DNA of 64,000 nt, taken from the NCBI RefSeq assembly GCF_039543665.1, contig NZ_BAABKE010000001.1, positions 389,328 through 453,327 on the forward strand. The letters run 5' to 3'. Below the pieces are notes generated by a model, which was not told where the DNA came from, did not search any database, and was given only the letters and a program-made list of their open reading frames with translations. The stretch is from Wohlfahrtiimonas larvae (lineage in GTDB: Bacteria; Pseudomonadota; Gammaproteobacteria; Cardiobacteriales; Wohlfahrtiimonadaceae). Shown piece by piece: positions 7,925 to 17,327 of the stretch (within the stretch, counting starts at the first letter, position 1; every line of letters begins with the position of its first letter). The translations under genes were made by a program, and so were the position numbers.

Positions 7925-9241
7925 GTGACTACTCCTAAGATTGGCTTCGTATCTCTTGGCTGCCCTAAAGCATTGGTGGACTCTGAATATATTTTGACGC
8001 AATTGCGCACAGAAGGTTATGAAATAGTACCAAAATATGATGATGCAGATCTTGTTGTGGTCAATACTTGTGGTTTTATCGATTCAGCTGTACAAGAAAG
8101 TTTAGATGCCATTGGCGAAGCGTTAGATGAAAATGGCAAAGTGATTGTGACAGGGTGTTTAGGTGCAAAAGCAGATACAATTTTGGAAAAGTATCCAAAT
8201 GTATTGAGTGTGACAGGTCCTCATGCTTTTCAGGAAGTGATGGCATCAGTGCATCATCATTTACCAAAACCTCATGATCCTTTTATGGATTTAGTGCCAC
8301 AAGCTGGCATCAAATTAACACCTAAACATTATGCATATTTGAAGATTGCGGAAGGCTGTAATCACAGTTGTACATTCTGCATTATTCCAACAATGCGCGG
8401 TAAACATCAATCTTATCCGATTGAAAATGTATTGGGGCAGGCTAAAAAATTAGCGCAATCTGGTGTGAAAGAATTACTAGTTGTAGCACAAGATACAAGT
8501 GCTTATGGAGTGGATGTTAAATATAAATTAGGCATCGCAGATGGTAAGCCAGTTAAAACACACATTCAAAACTTATGTGAAGAGCTAGCTCAACTGAATG
8601 TTTGGGTGCGCTTACATTATATTTATCCGTACCCACATGTGGATAATTTAATTCCATTAATGGCAGAAGGTAAAATTTTACCTTATATAGATGTGCCAAT
8701 GCAGCATGCTTCACCAAGAATTTTAAAAGCGATGAAGCGCCCAGCTAATAGTGAAAATATGATGAATCGTATTAAAAAATGGCGTGAAATCTGTCCTGAA
8801 ATTACAATTCGCTCGACATTTATCGTAGGTTTTCCAGGAGAAACTGAAGAAGAGTTTCAAATGTTATTGGATTTTATTGAAGAAGCTCGTTTGGATCGAG
8901 TCGGTGCATTCATTTATTCACCTGTGGAAGGCGCACCTGCTAATGATATTGCAGAAATGATTCCTGTGGATATTCAAGAAGAGCGTTTAGCGCGTTTTAT
9001 GGAACTTCAAGCAAAAATTTCTGAAGAAAAATTACAGGCTAAAATTGGCAAGATTTTTGATGTGCTGATTGATGAGTTTGATGCTGAAGAGGGTGTGGCA
9101 ATTGGCCGTACAATGGCTGATGCACCAGAAATTGATGGATTGGTCTATATCGAAGAGGCAAATAGTGATATTGTTGGACAGGTCGTTAAAGTTCAGATAG
9201 AAGAAGCAGATGTATATGATTTATATGGTCGACTTATCTAA
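7925..9241 (+). CDS. rimO: Ribosomal protein S12 methylthiotransferase RimO
   Basis: Radical-SAM enzyme that methylthiolates the conserved aspartate of S12. The 438-residue protein has the UPF0004 N-terminal domain with Cys13, Cys49 and Cys78 for one iron-sulfur cluster, the radical-SAM CxxxCxxC (Cys145, Cys149, Cys152 in GCNHSCTFC), and a C-terminal TRAM domain (about 370-438). The start is GTG at 7925, preceded by AAGG at good spacing, and gives MTTPKIGFVSLGCPKALVDS, matching the family. Confidence 0.97.
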   Translation: MTTPKIGFVSLGCPKALVDSEYILTQLRTEGYEIVPKYDDADLVVVNTCGFIDSAVQESLDAIGEALDENGKVIVTGCLGAKADTILEKYPNVLSVTGPHAFQEVMASVHHHLPKPHDPFMDLVPQAGIKLTPKHYAYLKIAEGCNHSCTFCIIPTMRGKHQSYPIENVLGQAKKLAQSGVKELLVVAQDTSAYGVDVKYKLGIADGKPVKTHIQNLCEELAQLNVWVRLHYIYPYPHVDNLIPLMAEGKILPYIDVPMQHASPRILKAMKRPANSENMMNRIKKWREICPEITIRSTFIVGFPGETEEEFQMLLDFIEEARLDRVGAFIYSPVEGAPANDIAEMIPVDIQEERLARFMELQAKISEEKLQAKIGKIFDVLIDEFDAEEGVAIGRTMADAPEIDGLVYIEEANSDIVGQVVKVQIEEADVYDLYGRLI

Positions 9242-9301
9242 TGAGATTTTCAGTGAATTAGGCTAGAATGTTGTAGTCAAAATAAAGGGAAGCAAGTAAT
9301 A

Positions 9302-11392
9302 ATGGGTAATGAGATTTATAAAATACTCTATGTTGAAAATAATGCTGAAAAGGTCACTCAGCTTCGACAATTGATTCGTGCTAATACTATTGATGGAAAA
9401 ATCACTTTTGATGTTTCAACAACAGATTCTGTGGATGGCATTAGTGCTGCTGTTAATAAAGATCATTGTGATCTCGTTATCTTACAAGATTCTCCTAAAG
9501 TACCGATTTTAAAAGAAGTACATCAAGCCATTGGGGTAAAAGATATTCCTGTGCTTGTTTTAGTTAATGAAGAACAGTTTTTAGAAAAACGTCAAGCAAT
9601 GATTCAAGAAGGTGCTTTAGACGTTGGTATTTTACAGCAAGGCGATGTCCTGTTTAAACAGATCGTGCGCGCTATTTTTGAATTAAAAACACAATTAGGC
9701 TATAGAGATACTTTAGAAAAAAATGCGCGATTAACAGAATTGACTGAACAATTTGCTTCTTCTTCAGAGGATTTGATTGCATATTTTGGTGCTGAAGATG
9801 GTATTTTCTTATATGCTAATGATGCTTTTTTACAGTACTTTGGCTATAAAGAATTTAGCGATTTAGCTGCAACTACTGTGTTGGAATATGTTGCAAGCGA
9901 ACAATCTTCACAATTTAAAAAAATGATGAAAATTGTTGGTCGTACAGGGAAAGAGCAAGCAGAAAATTTATCTTTAAAACATCCGAATGGTGCATTAATT
10001 GTAGAAGATGTGATCTTAAAACAAGGGATGTATGAAGAAATATCATGTATAGAGTTATTTGTATCGCGTGGATCAGAAAATTCTACCGTTAGTGATGTAG
10101 GATTATTAGAAGATCAACCATTATCTGAACAAGCAAAGTTTTATGATCGTTTATCTTTTATTAATAATCTAACTAATTTTGTTGGTAGCTCTTCGTGGTT
10201 AGTAAGCTTGGTTTTACAGGATTATTTTGATTTTCGTAAAAGATATGGTGTGGAGGCCTTAGAATCTTACTTTTTAAGTTTATCTAAACACTTAGGTGCT
10301 CAAATTAATAACTTACACTATGCAAGATATTCAGACGAAAGCATTGTATTGTTATTAACTAATAGTGATATGACAAAGGTTGATCGTTTAGGTATGGCAA
10401 TAGTGTCTAGCTCAGAAGGTTATGCTTATCAAAACGAGAATGTCAGTATTCAGGGGAAATTTACTTTTGCTTATACTAATTTAGGTGATTCTGTTGCTAG
10501 TATTTCAGATGCTTGTAGTCGTTTAGATGAGCTAGCGGGTTTATTTGATGCACGAGTAGTGTTTACAGATGATGAGAATGAGGCGGATGCTCATGTATCT
10601 GCAACTTCAGATTCTGTAGAACAAGGCAGTGATGGAGTGGACGAAGAGTTTATGCCACTATTCCTGAGTTTGAAAAAGCAACAAATTAAACAGTCTTATA
10701 TTCCAGTTGTGGATTTCTCAATGAAGGGGCAAGAAAACTATATTGCGTCTTTTAATTTGTATGATGATGCCGGTGAATTGTCTGTTTGGAATAAGAGTTT
10801 TACATATACATCTAATATTGCTTTGATGAGTCAATTAGACCAATTTATGATGACAAGTGCAGTTGCTAATTTAAAGACTGTAGGTGCTGATAATAAGCAA
10901 TTAATTATTCCTTTATCCATGTATTATTTAGATAAAGCCGATGAATTAGTCGGATGGATTAAGAAAAATGGGCATGAAGTATTTTCTGCTAAACAAATTG
11001 TGATTGGTTTAGCAGAAGAGGTTGTGAATGATCATTTTGATGCAGCAAAAAGATTCTTCAGCCTTTTAAGTGAATCAGGTTATGCGGGAATGGTATATGA
11101 TATTGTTGATATTACTTCAACTCAAGTAACTGAACTTGATATTAAATTAATTGCATTATCAGAAAACTGTATTGGCCGTATGAGCCGAAATATTTCTAGT
11201 GAAGAAATGATGAAGTTTCCAAAATTATTAGAAGCAATGTCGCAAAAAGGTGCTTCAGTTTTAGCGATGGGGGTAAACTCTCCAACCAGTATGACTTTGG
11301 TGTGGGAATACAATATACCTTATGCATGCGGTAATATGATCGGTTCTTCTAGATTAGAACTGGATTTTGATTTCTCACAAATGATGATGTAA
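9302..11392 (+). CDS. FimX-like degenerate REC-PAS-GGDEF-EAL protein
   Basis: The 696-residue protein resembles Pseudomonas FimX (691 residues), a polar cyclic-di-GMP receptor controlling type IV pili. Domains by eye: receiver-like (8-130), PAS (145-255), GGDEF-like (275-425), acidic linker (425-450) and EAL-like (455-690). The receiver has Gln62 where the phosphoacceptor Asp is expected. The GGDEF signature reads YSDES (343-347) and the EAL position reads IASF (481-484), so catalysis is unlikely. The end (LELDFDFSQMMM) recalls the acidic-aromatic end of FimX. Identification rests on architecture, not on a search. It lies 6 nt upstream of lptE, an unrelated function. Confidence 0.75.
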   Translation: MGNEIYKILYVENNAEKVTQLRQLIRANTIDGKITFDVSTTDSVDGISAAVNKDHCDLVILQDSPKVPILKEVHQAIGVKDIPVLVLVNEEQFLEKRQAMIQEGALDVGILQQGDVLFKQIVRAIFELKTQLGYRDTLEKNARLTELTEQFASSSEDLIAYFGAEDGIFLYANDAFLQYFGYKEFSDLAATTVLEYVASEQSSQFKKMMKIVGRTGKEQAENLSLKHPNGALIVEDVILKQGMYEEISCIELFVSRGSENSTVSDVGLLEDQPLSEQAKFYDRLSFINNLTNFVGSSSWLVSLVLQDYFDFRKRYGVEALESYFLSLSKHLGAQINNLHYARYSDESIVLLLTNSDMTKVDRLGMAIVSSSEGYAYQNENVSIQGKFTFAYTNLGDSVASISDACSRLDELAGLFDARVVFTDDENEADAHVSATSDSVEQGSDGVDEEFMPLFLSLKKQQIKQSYIPVVDFSMKGQENYIASFNLYDDAGELSVWNKSFTYTSNIALMSQLDQFMMTSAVANLKTVGADNKQLIIPLSMYYLDKADELVGWIKKNGHEVFSAKQIVIGLAEEVVNDHFDAAKRFFSLLSESGYAGMVYDIVDITSTQVTELDIKLIALSENCIGRMSRNISSEEMMKFPKLLEAMSQKGASVLAMGVNSPTSMTLVWEYNIPYACGNMIGSSRLELDFDFSQMMM

Positions 11393-11398
11393 TACACT

Positions 11399-11914
11399 AT
11401 GATCCGTAAGTTTATATTAATTTTTTCATTGATGGTTATCGCAGGTTGTGGTTTTAAGTTGCGAGGTACGATTCCCTGGCCAATGAGCTATCAAAATGTT
11501 TATATGGAAGGATATAGTCCTTCTCAGCGTGATTCATTTTATGCTTCTGTTAAACGTTTTTTTCCTAATCATGTCAAGATTGTTAATAACCAAAAAGAAG
11601 CAGATGTCATTATTCAGACTTTATCTGAAAGCCAAATGAATCGTACTATCTCAGGATTAGCAGCTAATCGAGATACTGAGGAGGTTGTGATGTTAAGCAT
11701 TACTGTTCAGGTATTAGATAAGGATGGCAATGAGATTATGCCAATAACAACGCTGACACGAGAACGAGATTTTACATATGATGAATCCAATCTATTAGGA
11801 AAATCAACAGATCTTCAAAATGTTTTACGTATTTTACGCCAAGAAAATGCAGCAATGTTTATGCGTCGTTTAGAGGCTGCTATGAGAAATATTGATGAGA
11901 GCAAGGTACAATGA
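11399..11914 (+). CDS. lptE: LPS-assembly lipoprotein LptE
   Basis: LptE plugs LptD in the outer membrane and helps insert lipopolysaccharide. The 171-residue precursor has a lipoprotein signal with lipobox VIAGC (Cys17), then GFKLRG, the signature start of mature LptE. Later segments (ADVIIQTLSES, LRQENAAMFMRRLEAAM) fit the family. It usually lies between leuS and holA, but here it heads lptE-dtd-ruvB-nagZ and overlaps dtd by 4 nt (ATGA). Confidence 0.93.
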   Translation: MIRKFILIFSLMVIAGCGFKLRGTIPWPMSYQNVYMEGYSPSQRDSFYASVKRFFPNHVKIVNNQKEADVIIQTLSESQMNRTISGLAANRDTEEVVMLSITVQVLDKDGNEIMPITTLTRERDFTYDESNLLGKSTDLQNVLRILRQENAAMFMRRLEAAMRNIDESKVQ

Positions 11915-12348
11915 TTGCTTTGATACAAAGGGTAAATTGGGCGGAAGTCACTGTTAATGCTCAATCTATTGGTAAAATTCAGCATGGTATTTTGGCTTTG
12001 ATGGCTGTTGAAAAAGGTGATACAGAAGCATCCACTCAAAAAATGATAGATAAAATTATCAATTATCGTATTTTTTCAGATGAACAAGGCAAAATGAATT
12101 TGTCATTATTAGATATGCAAGGTGAACTTTTATTGGTTTCACAATTTACACTATTAGCAAATACGGATAAAGGGCGTCGTCCATCTTTTAGTGATAGTCC
12201 TGATCCTGCTATGAGTGAAGCTTTATTTGAGTATAGTATTGGTTATGCTAAAACTCTAGTGAATAAAGTTGAGCAAGGGCAGTTTGCAGCAGATATGAAA
12301 GTATCTTTAGAAAATGATGGCCCTGTGACATTTTGGTTGAAAGTATAG
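11911..12348 (+). CDS. dtd: D-aminoacyl-tRNA deacylase
   Basis: Removes D-amino acids wrongly loaded onto tRNAs. The 145-residue protein has the standard start MIALIQRVNWAEVTV, the SQFTLLA motif and the C-terminal NDGPVTF (135-141) that carries the cross-subunit Gly-Pro group. Length is typical. It overlaps lptE by 4 nt and ruvB begins directly after its stop, so translation is probably coupled. Confidence 0.97.
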   Translation: MIALIQRVNWAEVTVNAQSIGKIQHGILALMAVEKGDTEASTQKMIDKIINYRIFSDEQGKMNLSLLDMQGELLLVSQFTLLANTDKGRRPSFSDSPDPAMSEALFEYSIGYAKTLVNKVEQGQFAADMKVSLENDGPVTFWLKV

Positions 12349-13359
12349 ATGATTGAGTCTGATCGAATTTTAATTAGTGGTGAAAAACAGCGAGAAGAAG
12401 TTGTTGTTGATCGTGCTATTCGCCCAAAATATTTGAATGATTATACTGGGCAGGAAGCGCTTCGTAATCAGTTGGATATTTTTATTCAAGCTGCGAAAAA
12501 TCGTAATGAAGCATTGGACCATGTTTTGTTGTTTGGCCCGCCAGGATTAGGAAAGACGACTTTGGCACACATTATTGCCAATGAATTGGATGTGGGTTTA
12601 AAGCAAACATCAGGACCTGTTTTGGAAAGAGCTGGTGATTTAGCGGCTTTATTAACAAATTTAGAACCCAATGATGTATTGTTTATTGATGAAATTCATC
12701 GTTTAAGCCCAATGATTGAAGAAGTTCTTTATCCTGCGTTAGAAGATTATCAGCTAGATATTATGATTGGTGAAGGGCCAGCTGCACGTTCTATTAAGAT
12801 TGATTTGCCACCATTTACATTGGTGGGTGCGACAACTCGTGCCGGGTTATTAACTTCTCCTCTGCGCGATCGTTTTGGCATTATGTCGCGTTTACAGTTT
12901 TATTCTAATACTGAGCTAACATCCATTGTGCTTCGTTCAGCAAATTTATTGAATGTTGAATTAACACAAGAAGGTGCTGAAGAAATTGGTAAGCGTTCAC
13001 GTGGTACGCCGAGAATTGCTAACCGTTTATTAAGGCGAGTACGTGATGTTGCGGAAGTTCGTTCGAATGGCATCATTGATGTCGCGATTGCGCAAGAAGC
13101 GTTGAATATGTTAGAAATTGATGCATATGGATTAGATGAGCACGATCGTAGATTGCTTCAATTGATTGTGGAAAAATTTTCAGGTGGTCCTGTGGGATTA
13201 GATACCATTGCTTCAGCTTTAGGCGAAGATCGTGGTACATTGGAAGATGTGATAGAACCTTATTTAATTCAAGAAGGTTTTTTAATGCGGACACCTAAAG
13301 GCCGTGTGGCAACATCTAAATGTTGGCAGTATTTTGGCATAGCACAAGAGGAAACATGA
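12349..13359 (+). CDS. ruvB: Holliday junction branch-migration ATPase RuvB
   Basis: RuvB is the hexameric AAA+ motor that drives Holliday junction branch migration with RuvA. The 336-residue protein has Walker A GPPGLGKT (63-70), Walker B FIDEIHRL, sensor GATTRAG, the arginine finger region TSPLRDRFG and the C-terminal winged helix (GLDTIASALGED). ruvA and ruvC are not adjacent. The stop overlaps the nagZ start (ATGA). Confidence 0.98.
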   Translation: MIESDRILISGEKQREEVVVDRAIRPKYLNDYTGQEALRNQLDIFIQAAKNRNEALDHVLLFGPPGLGKTTLAHIIANELDVGLKQTSGPVLERAGDLAALLTNLEPNDVLFIDEIHRLSPMIEEVLYPALEDYQLDIMIGEGPAARSIKIDLPPFTLVGATTRAGLLTSPLRDRFGIMSRLQFYSNTELTSIVLRSANLLNVELTQEGAEEIGKRSRGTPRIANRLLRRVRDVAEVRSNGIIDVAIAQEALNMLEIDAYGLDEHDRRLLQLIVEKFSGGPVGLDTIASALGEDRGTLEDVIEPYLIQEGFLMRTPKGRVATSKCWQYFGIAQEET

Positions 13360-14309
13360 GTAGAGTCGGTGGTTTAATCATTGGATTGCAAGGTTATGAA
13401 TTAACACACATAGAACAACAATGGTTACAGCATCCATTGGTTGTGGGGGTAATTCTTTTTACACGTAATTACAAAGATAAAAATCAGCTGATTGATTTAA
13501 CAAAAAATATTCGTGAAATTAATAGTAACTTATTGATCTCTGTAGATCATGAAGGTGGTCGGGTACAGCGTTTTCGTGAAGGTTTTACATGTTTACCTCC
13601 GATGAATACTTTGGAAGAAGTGTATCATAATGATCCAAAGCTCGCTTTGAGAACTGCGTATTCATATGGCAAAACAATTGCGACAGAATTGGCTTCTGTG
13701 GGAGTTGATTTTACATATGCGCCTGTATGCGATATTAATTATGGCAATAATGATGTCATTGGCGATCGTGCTTTTCATAGCGATCCTGTGACAACAAGTT
13801 TATTGGTGCAAGCTTTCTATTTAGGGTTAAGGTCTCGAAATAGTATTGGTGTTGCTAAACATTTCCCTGGTCATGGTTATGTGGCAATCGATACACATTT
13901 AGGTTTGGCTGTGGATGATCGCCCGCTTTTAGAAATTATTCAAAATGATATTTTACCCTTTAAAACATTGATTGAAGAAGGCATAGAAGCTATTATGCCT
14001 TCACATATAATTTATAAAAACTTTGATGATCAGCATACCGCAATTTCATCACCAAAGTGGATCAATTATTTACGCAGTGATCTAGGGTTTGATGGACTGA
14101 TTATTAGTGATGATTTAGATATGAAAGGTGCAGAGCATTTAGGTTCTGTCGTTGAAAAATCTTATGCATGTTTTGATGCAGGTGTTGATTTGTTATTATG
14201 TTGTAATGATTTTACTGCAATTGAAACTTTATTAAGCACATTACAAAATGAAATCATTGCAGAGGATACTCAGCAACGATTAGATTTTGTTCACACTAAG
14301 CTTGCTTAG
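13356..14309 (+). CDS. nagZ: Beta-N-acetylhexosaminidase NagZ
   Basis: Cytoplasmic glycoside hydrolase family 3 enzyme that removes N-acetylglucosamine from anhydromuropeptides in peptidoglycan recycling. The start at 13356 gives 317 residues beginning MSRVGGLIIG; a longer in-frame start at 13320 lies inside ruvB and is unlikely. Motifs are DHEGGRVQRF (64-73), KHFPGHG (168-174) with the D-x-H of the catalytic loop at 179-181, and the nucleophile region SDDLDMKGA (251-259). It overlaps ruvB by 4 nt, and its last 14 nt overlap the convergent gene. Confidence 0.96.
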   Translation: MSRVGGLIIGLQGYELTHIEQQWLQHPLVVGVILFTRNYKDKNQLIDLTKNIREINSNLLISVDHEGGRVQRFREGFTCLPPMNTLEEVYHNDPKLALRTAYSYGKTIATELASVGVDFTYAPVCDINYGNNDVIGDRAFHSDPVTTSLLVQAFYLGLRSRNSIGVAKHFPGHGYVAIDTHLGLAVDDRPLLEIIQNDILPFKTLIEEGIEAIMPSHIIYKNFDDQHTAISSPKWINYLRSDLGFDGLIISDDLDMKGAEHLGSVVEKSYACFDAGVDLLLCCNDFTAIETLLSTLQNEIIAEDTQQRLDFVHTKLA

Positions 14310-15021
14310 CGAGTTGTAATTGTTCTAATGGATATTGATTACCTATTTCATATTCTAATATCCCATTAGCATTGTGATAGGCATATGCATAGTGATTATC
14401 ATAATAATGCCAAATATAAATTTGTGTAGGTTGTGATGATGTATCTAATCGTAATAATTTAATAAGCTGACTATTCAATGGATAACATCCTAAGAATGTT
14501 AAATCATGTGCTTTGAGGCCATCTTCATCCACTAATAAATCACCATATTCATATCGAACGTATTTAGGAAGCATTCTTTCTTCGGGATCAGAAAGTCCAG
14601 TTTGGCCAAACCAATTGGCTTGTTCCAAAATTATCTCTTCTGCAAAGTCATTACGTATAAAGATATCATCTGTGATGATATTGTTAGGGAGAGCATAAAA
14701 GAACTCTGTTTTACAGTGGCCTGAATAAAAAAGTTTATCATTTGAATTAGGCAATGGAATGGATATATTATGCATTCCTGTAATTAAACTAGGGTCATTG
14801 ATTTCAGAAAGCCAAAAGAATTGAGAGATTGTGATGTGTACCGCTGAGTCAATCTCATAAAATTGTTGTGTGACTTCAATCGTCGTATGTTCAGAGAGCG
14901 CATCAATCACTAATTGCTCGCGCTCTGGTAACGTGAGTAATTCTTGATAAGATTTTTCTTTAAATTTTTGGACGATAGACTCAAAAATTTGATTATCACT
15001 TTGATGTATTTGTAGTAACAC
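14296..15021 (-). CDS. Hypothetical protein, unrecognised
   Basis: I do not recognise this 241-residue protein. It lacks a signal peptide and membrane segments, is acidic, and is rich in aromatic residues, notably in IWHYYDNHYAYAYHNANG near the C-terminus. It looks like a soluble cytoplasmic protein of alpha-beta type. The ORF is long, has codon use like its neighbours and begins just after an AGGGGAG-type ribosome site, which supports a real gene. Its 3' end overlaps nagZ by 14 nt, tail to tail. nfo is divergent upstream. Confidence 0.7.
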   Translation of the reverse strand: MLLQIHQSDNQIFESIVQKFKEKSYQELLTLPEREQLVIDALSEHTTIEVTQQFYEIDSAVHITISQFFWLSEINDPSLITGMHNISIPLPNSNDKLFYSGHCKTEFFYALPNNIITDDIFIRNDFAEEIILEQANWFGQTGLSDPEERMLPKYVRYEYGDLLVDEDGLKAHDLTFLGCYPLNSQLIKLLRLDTSSQPTQIYIWHYYDNHYAYAYHNANGILEYEIGNQYPLEQLQLAKQA

Positions 15022-15209
15022 AATTACCTCCCCTTTATGCCAATTGATAATAGTTTACGCATAACTCAAAAAAATACTTTGACCTATGATCATGTTTTTG
15101 TTTTTATGAGGCTTGTAAAGCTTGCCAATTGTCATATTATTCTCTGAAAGGTTGAATGCTTTTTAGTATGATACTCAATGATATTATTGAGATGTATTAG
15201 GAAAGTTAT

Positions 15210-16058
15210 ATGACTTATTTTGTTGGCGCACATGTTAGTGCCGCAGGTGGTGTTGACCAAGCTCCTCTTCGTGCTAAAGAAATTGGTGCAAATGCTTTTG
15301 CATTATTCACAAAAAATCAACGCCAATGGAAAGCTAAGCCATTAGAAGTTAAAGTAATTGCTGATTTTAAAAGAAAATGTGCAGCATTAGGGTTTACGGA
15401 TCAGCAAATTTTGCCGCATGATAGTTATTTGATTAATTTAGGTCATCCAGAAACTGAAGGTTTAGAAAAATCTCGTGCAGCATTTTTAGATGAAATGCAG
15501 CGTTGTGAACAATTAGGTATTAAATTATTAAATTTTCATCCTGGAAGCCATTTAAACAAAATTTCCACATCTGAATGTTTGGCAAAGATTGCAGAATCCA
15601 TCAATATCACCTTAGATCAAACACAAGAGGTTGTTGCTGTGATTGAAAATACAGCAGGGCAAGGTTCTAATTTAGGTTTTGAGTTTGAGCAGCTGGCTGA
15701 AATCATTGATCAAGTGGAAGATAAAAGTCGCGTAGGTGTTTGTATTGATACTTGTCACACATTTGTGGCAGGTTATGATTTACGTACTCAAGAAGATTGT
15801 GTGCGTACATTCAAACAATTTGAAGAAATTGTAGGTTACCAATATTTACGCGCGATGCATTTGAATGATGCGAAAACAGATTTTGGTAGTAAAGTGGATC
15901 GTCATGATAGTTTAGGACAGGGTAAAATTGGTATTGAGCCTTTTAAATTTATCATGCAAAACCCACAGTTTGAAAATATTCCATTGATTTTAGAAACCAC
16001 AAATCCTGATATTTGGGATCAAGAGATTGGTTTATTACGTAGCTTTATTCAGGAATAA
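15210..16058 (+). CDS. nfo: Endonuclease IV (AP endonuclease)
   Basis: Zinc-dependent TIM-barrel endonuclease that cuts 5' of abasic sites in base excision repair. The 282-residue protein starts MTYFVGAHVSAAGGVDQAP and has the family motifs NFHPGSH, VIENTAGQGSNLG, CIDTCHTFVAGYD, HLNDAK and VDRHDSLGQG, together holding the His, Glu and Asp ligands of the three-zinc site. A stop-start gap of one base separates it from rsmJ. Confidence 0.98.
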   Translation: MTYFVGAHVSAAGGVDQAPLRAKEIGANAFALFTKNQRQWKAKPLEVKVIADFKRKCAALGFTDQQILPHDSYLINLGHPETEGLEKSRAAFLDEMQRCEQLGIKLLNFHPGSHLNKISTSECLAKIAESINITLDQTQEVVAVIENTAGQGSNLGFEFEQLAEIIDQVEDKSRVGVCIDTCHTFVAGYDLRTQEDCVRTFKQFEEIVGYQYLRAMHLNDAKTDFGSKVDRHDSLGQGKIGIEPFKFIMQNPQFENIPLILETTNPDIWDQEIGLLRSFIQE

Positions 16059-16059
16059 T

Positions 16060-16806
16060 ATGAATTTATTTCCACTCATCATTAAAAATGATATTCAGCC
16101 TGAGTTCTTCAACGAATATGAGATTCAATCCGAACCACATCAATTACCATCTTTTGTTTGGGATGGTGAAGAGCTTTATTGGCAAGATGAAGCAAAACAA
16201 AAATTGCATGTAGATTTTGCATCACCAAAACAATTGTGGCGGTTTTCCAAATTAAATAAAGCACAAGAGCCAATTTTACGTGCTTTGAAATGGAAAAATG
16301 GTGAGACGCAATCTGTGTGGGATTTAACAGCAGGGTTAGGCCGTGATGGAGGAATGTTAGCTTATTCTGGTTTTCAAGTAACTTTCTTTGAGCGCAATCC
16401 AGTATTACAGGTTTTGTTATCTGAATCTATTCATGCATTGAGTGATGAATTACCAGATATGGCAGATAGGATTCAATTGAATTGTATGAATTCTATTGAA
16501 TATCTCAAGCAAGCTATTGACGATATAAACATTGAATTGCCGAATAATTGCTACTTGGATCCGATGTATCCGCATCGTAAAAAGTCTGCGTTGGTTAAAT
16601 TAGATCTTCGTATGGTGCGTGATTTAGTAGGAGATGATCCTGATAGTTCTGAATTATTATCGACTGCTTTAATATTATTGAAAAGCGATCGCGGTATGCA
16701 GCGCGTTGTGGTTAAGCGCCCTGCAAAATCAGAATATTTGGGTGATTTCAAGCCAAATTATAGTATTGAAGCACCCAATACTCGCTTGGATGTTTATATT
16801 CCCTAA
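16060..16806 (+). CDS. rsmJ: 16S rRNA m2G1516 methyltransferase RsmJ
   Basis: Rossmann-fold SAM methyltransferase that modifies G1516 in 16S rRNA. The start at 16060, 1 nt after the nfo stop, gives 248 residues. Family motifs are VWDLTAGLGRDG for SAM binding, FFERNP at the end of the second strand, and the catalytic YLDPMYPHRKKSALVK followed by RMVRDLVGDDPDS. All are close to E. coli RsmJ (YhiQ). Its stop abuts the stop of the convergent gene. Confidence 0.95.
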   Translation: MNLFPLIIKNDIQPEFFNEYEIQSEPHQLPSFVWDGEELYWQDEAKQKLHVDFASPKQLWRFSKLNKAQEPILRALKWKNGETQSVWDLTAGLGRDGGMLAYSGFQVTFFERNPVLQVLLSESIHALSDELPDMADRIQLNCMNSIEYLKQAIDDINIELPNNCYLDPMYPHRKKSALVKLDLRMVRDLVGDDPDSSELLSTALILLKSDRGMQRVVVKRPAKSEYLGDFKPNYSIEAPNTRLDVYIP

Positions 16807-17202
16807 TTATTTATTAGTCAATGTACCACGAAGCTCTACCGTTGCTGATCTCCAACCAATATCGCAGTAATATAGGCCGGCTTTAGCATTGGGTGAATGA
16901 ATATTTTTAACAATGACATATTTTTCTTTATAGGCTTTCTTTTTTAGTTCTGCAAAAGCTTTAATTGCTGCATATTGGCAAGCTTTCTTGTGGCCATATT
17001 TCAGGCTTTCTGACTCAGAAGCTGAGATAACTTTATTGAGTCGATTAGGTTTACCAATCCATAAATAAGGTTGGCCAAATCCTAGTACTTGTTTACCCTC
17101 TTTGCTACTTTTAGCTTCAAATAATGAATAGGTTTGAGCAGAGGCAATATGGCTAAGTGGAAAAGATAAGAAGATGATTGTTAATAGGATTTTTTTCTTC
17201 AC
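16807..17202 (-). CDS. Small secreted protein of unknown function
   Basis: The 131-residue protein has a clear Sec signal peptide, KKKILLTIIFLSFPLSHIASAQ, with cleavage likely near residue 22. The mature part contains ACQYAAIKAFAELKKKAYKE followed by VIVKNIHSP and a cysteine near the end. This pattern (two cysteines, an Ala-rich helix, then a strand) weakly recalls small periplasmic proteins often misnamed as excinuclease subunits. That resemblance is from memory and should be treated as a hint. It stands alone, convergent with rsmJ. Confidence 0.65.
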   Translation of the reverse strand: MKKKILLTIIFLSFPLSHIASAQTYSLFEAKSSKEGKQVLGFGQPYLWIGKPNRLNKVISASESESLKYGHKKACQYAAIKAFAELKKKAYKEKYVIVKNIHSPNAKAGLYYCDIGWRSATVELRGTLTNK

Positions 17203-17327
17203 TATATTATCCTTAGTTTAATTATTTCGTTCTATTCGTGGAATTGTACTATAAGTTATATGATGATCATAGTATAAGGATCAAAGATAATCGTTATAAT
17301 GGTTGTATCGATTTTTTAGGAGTTAAA

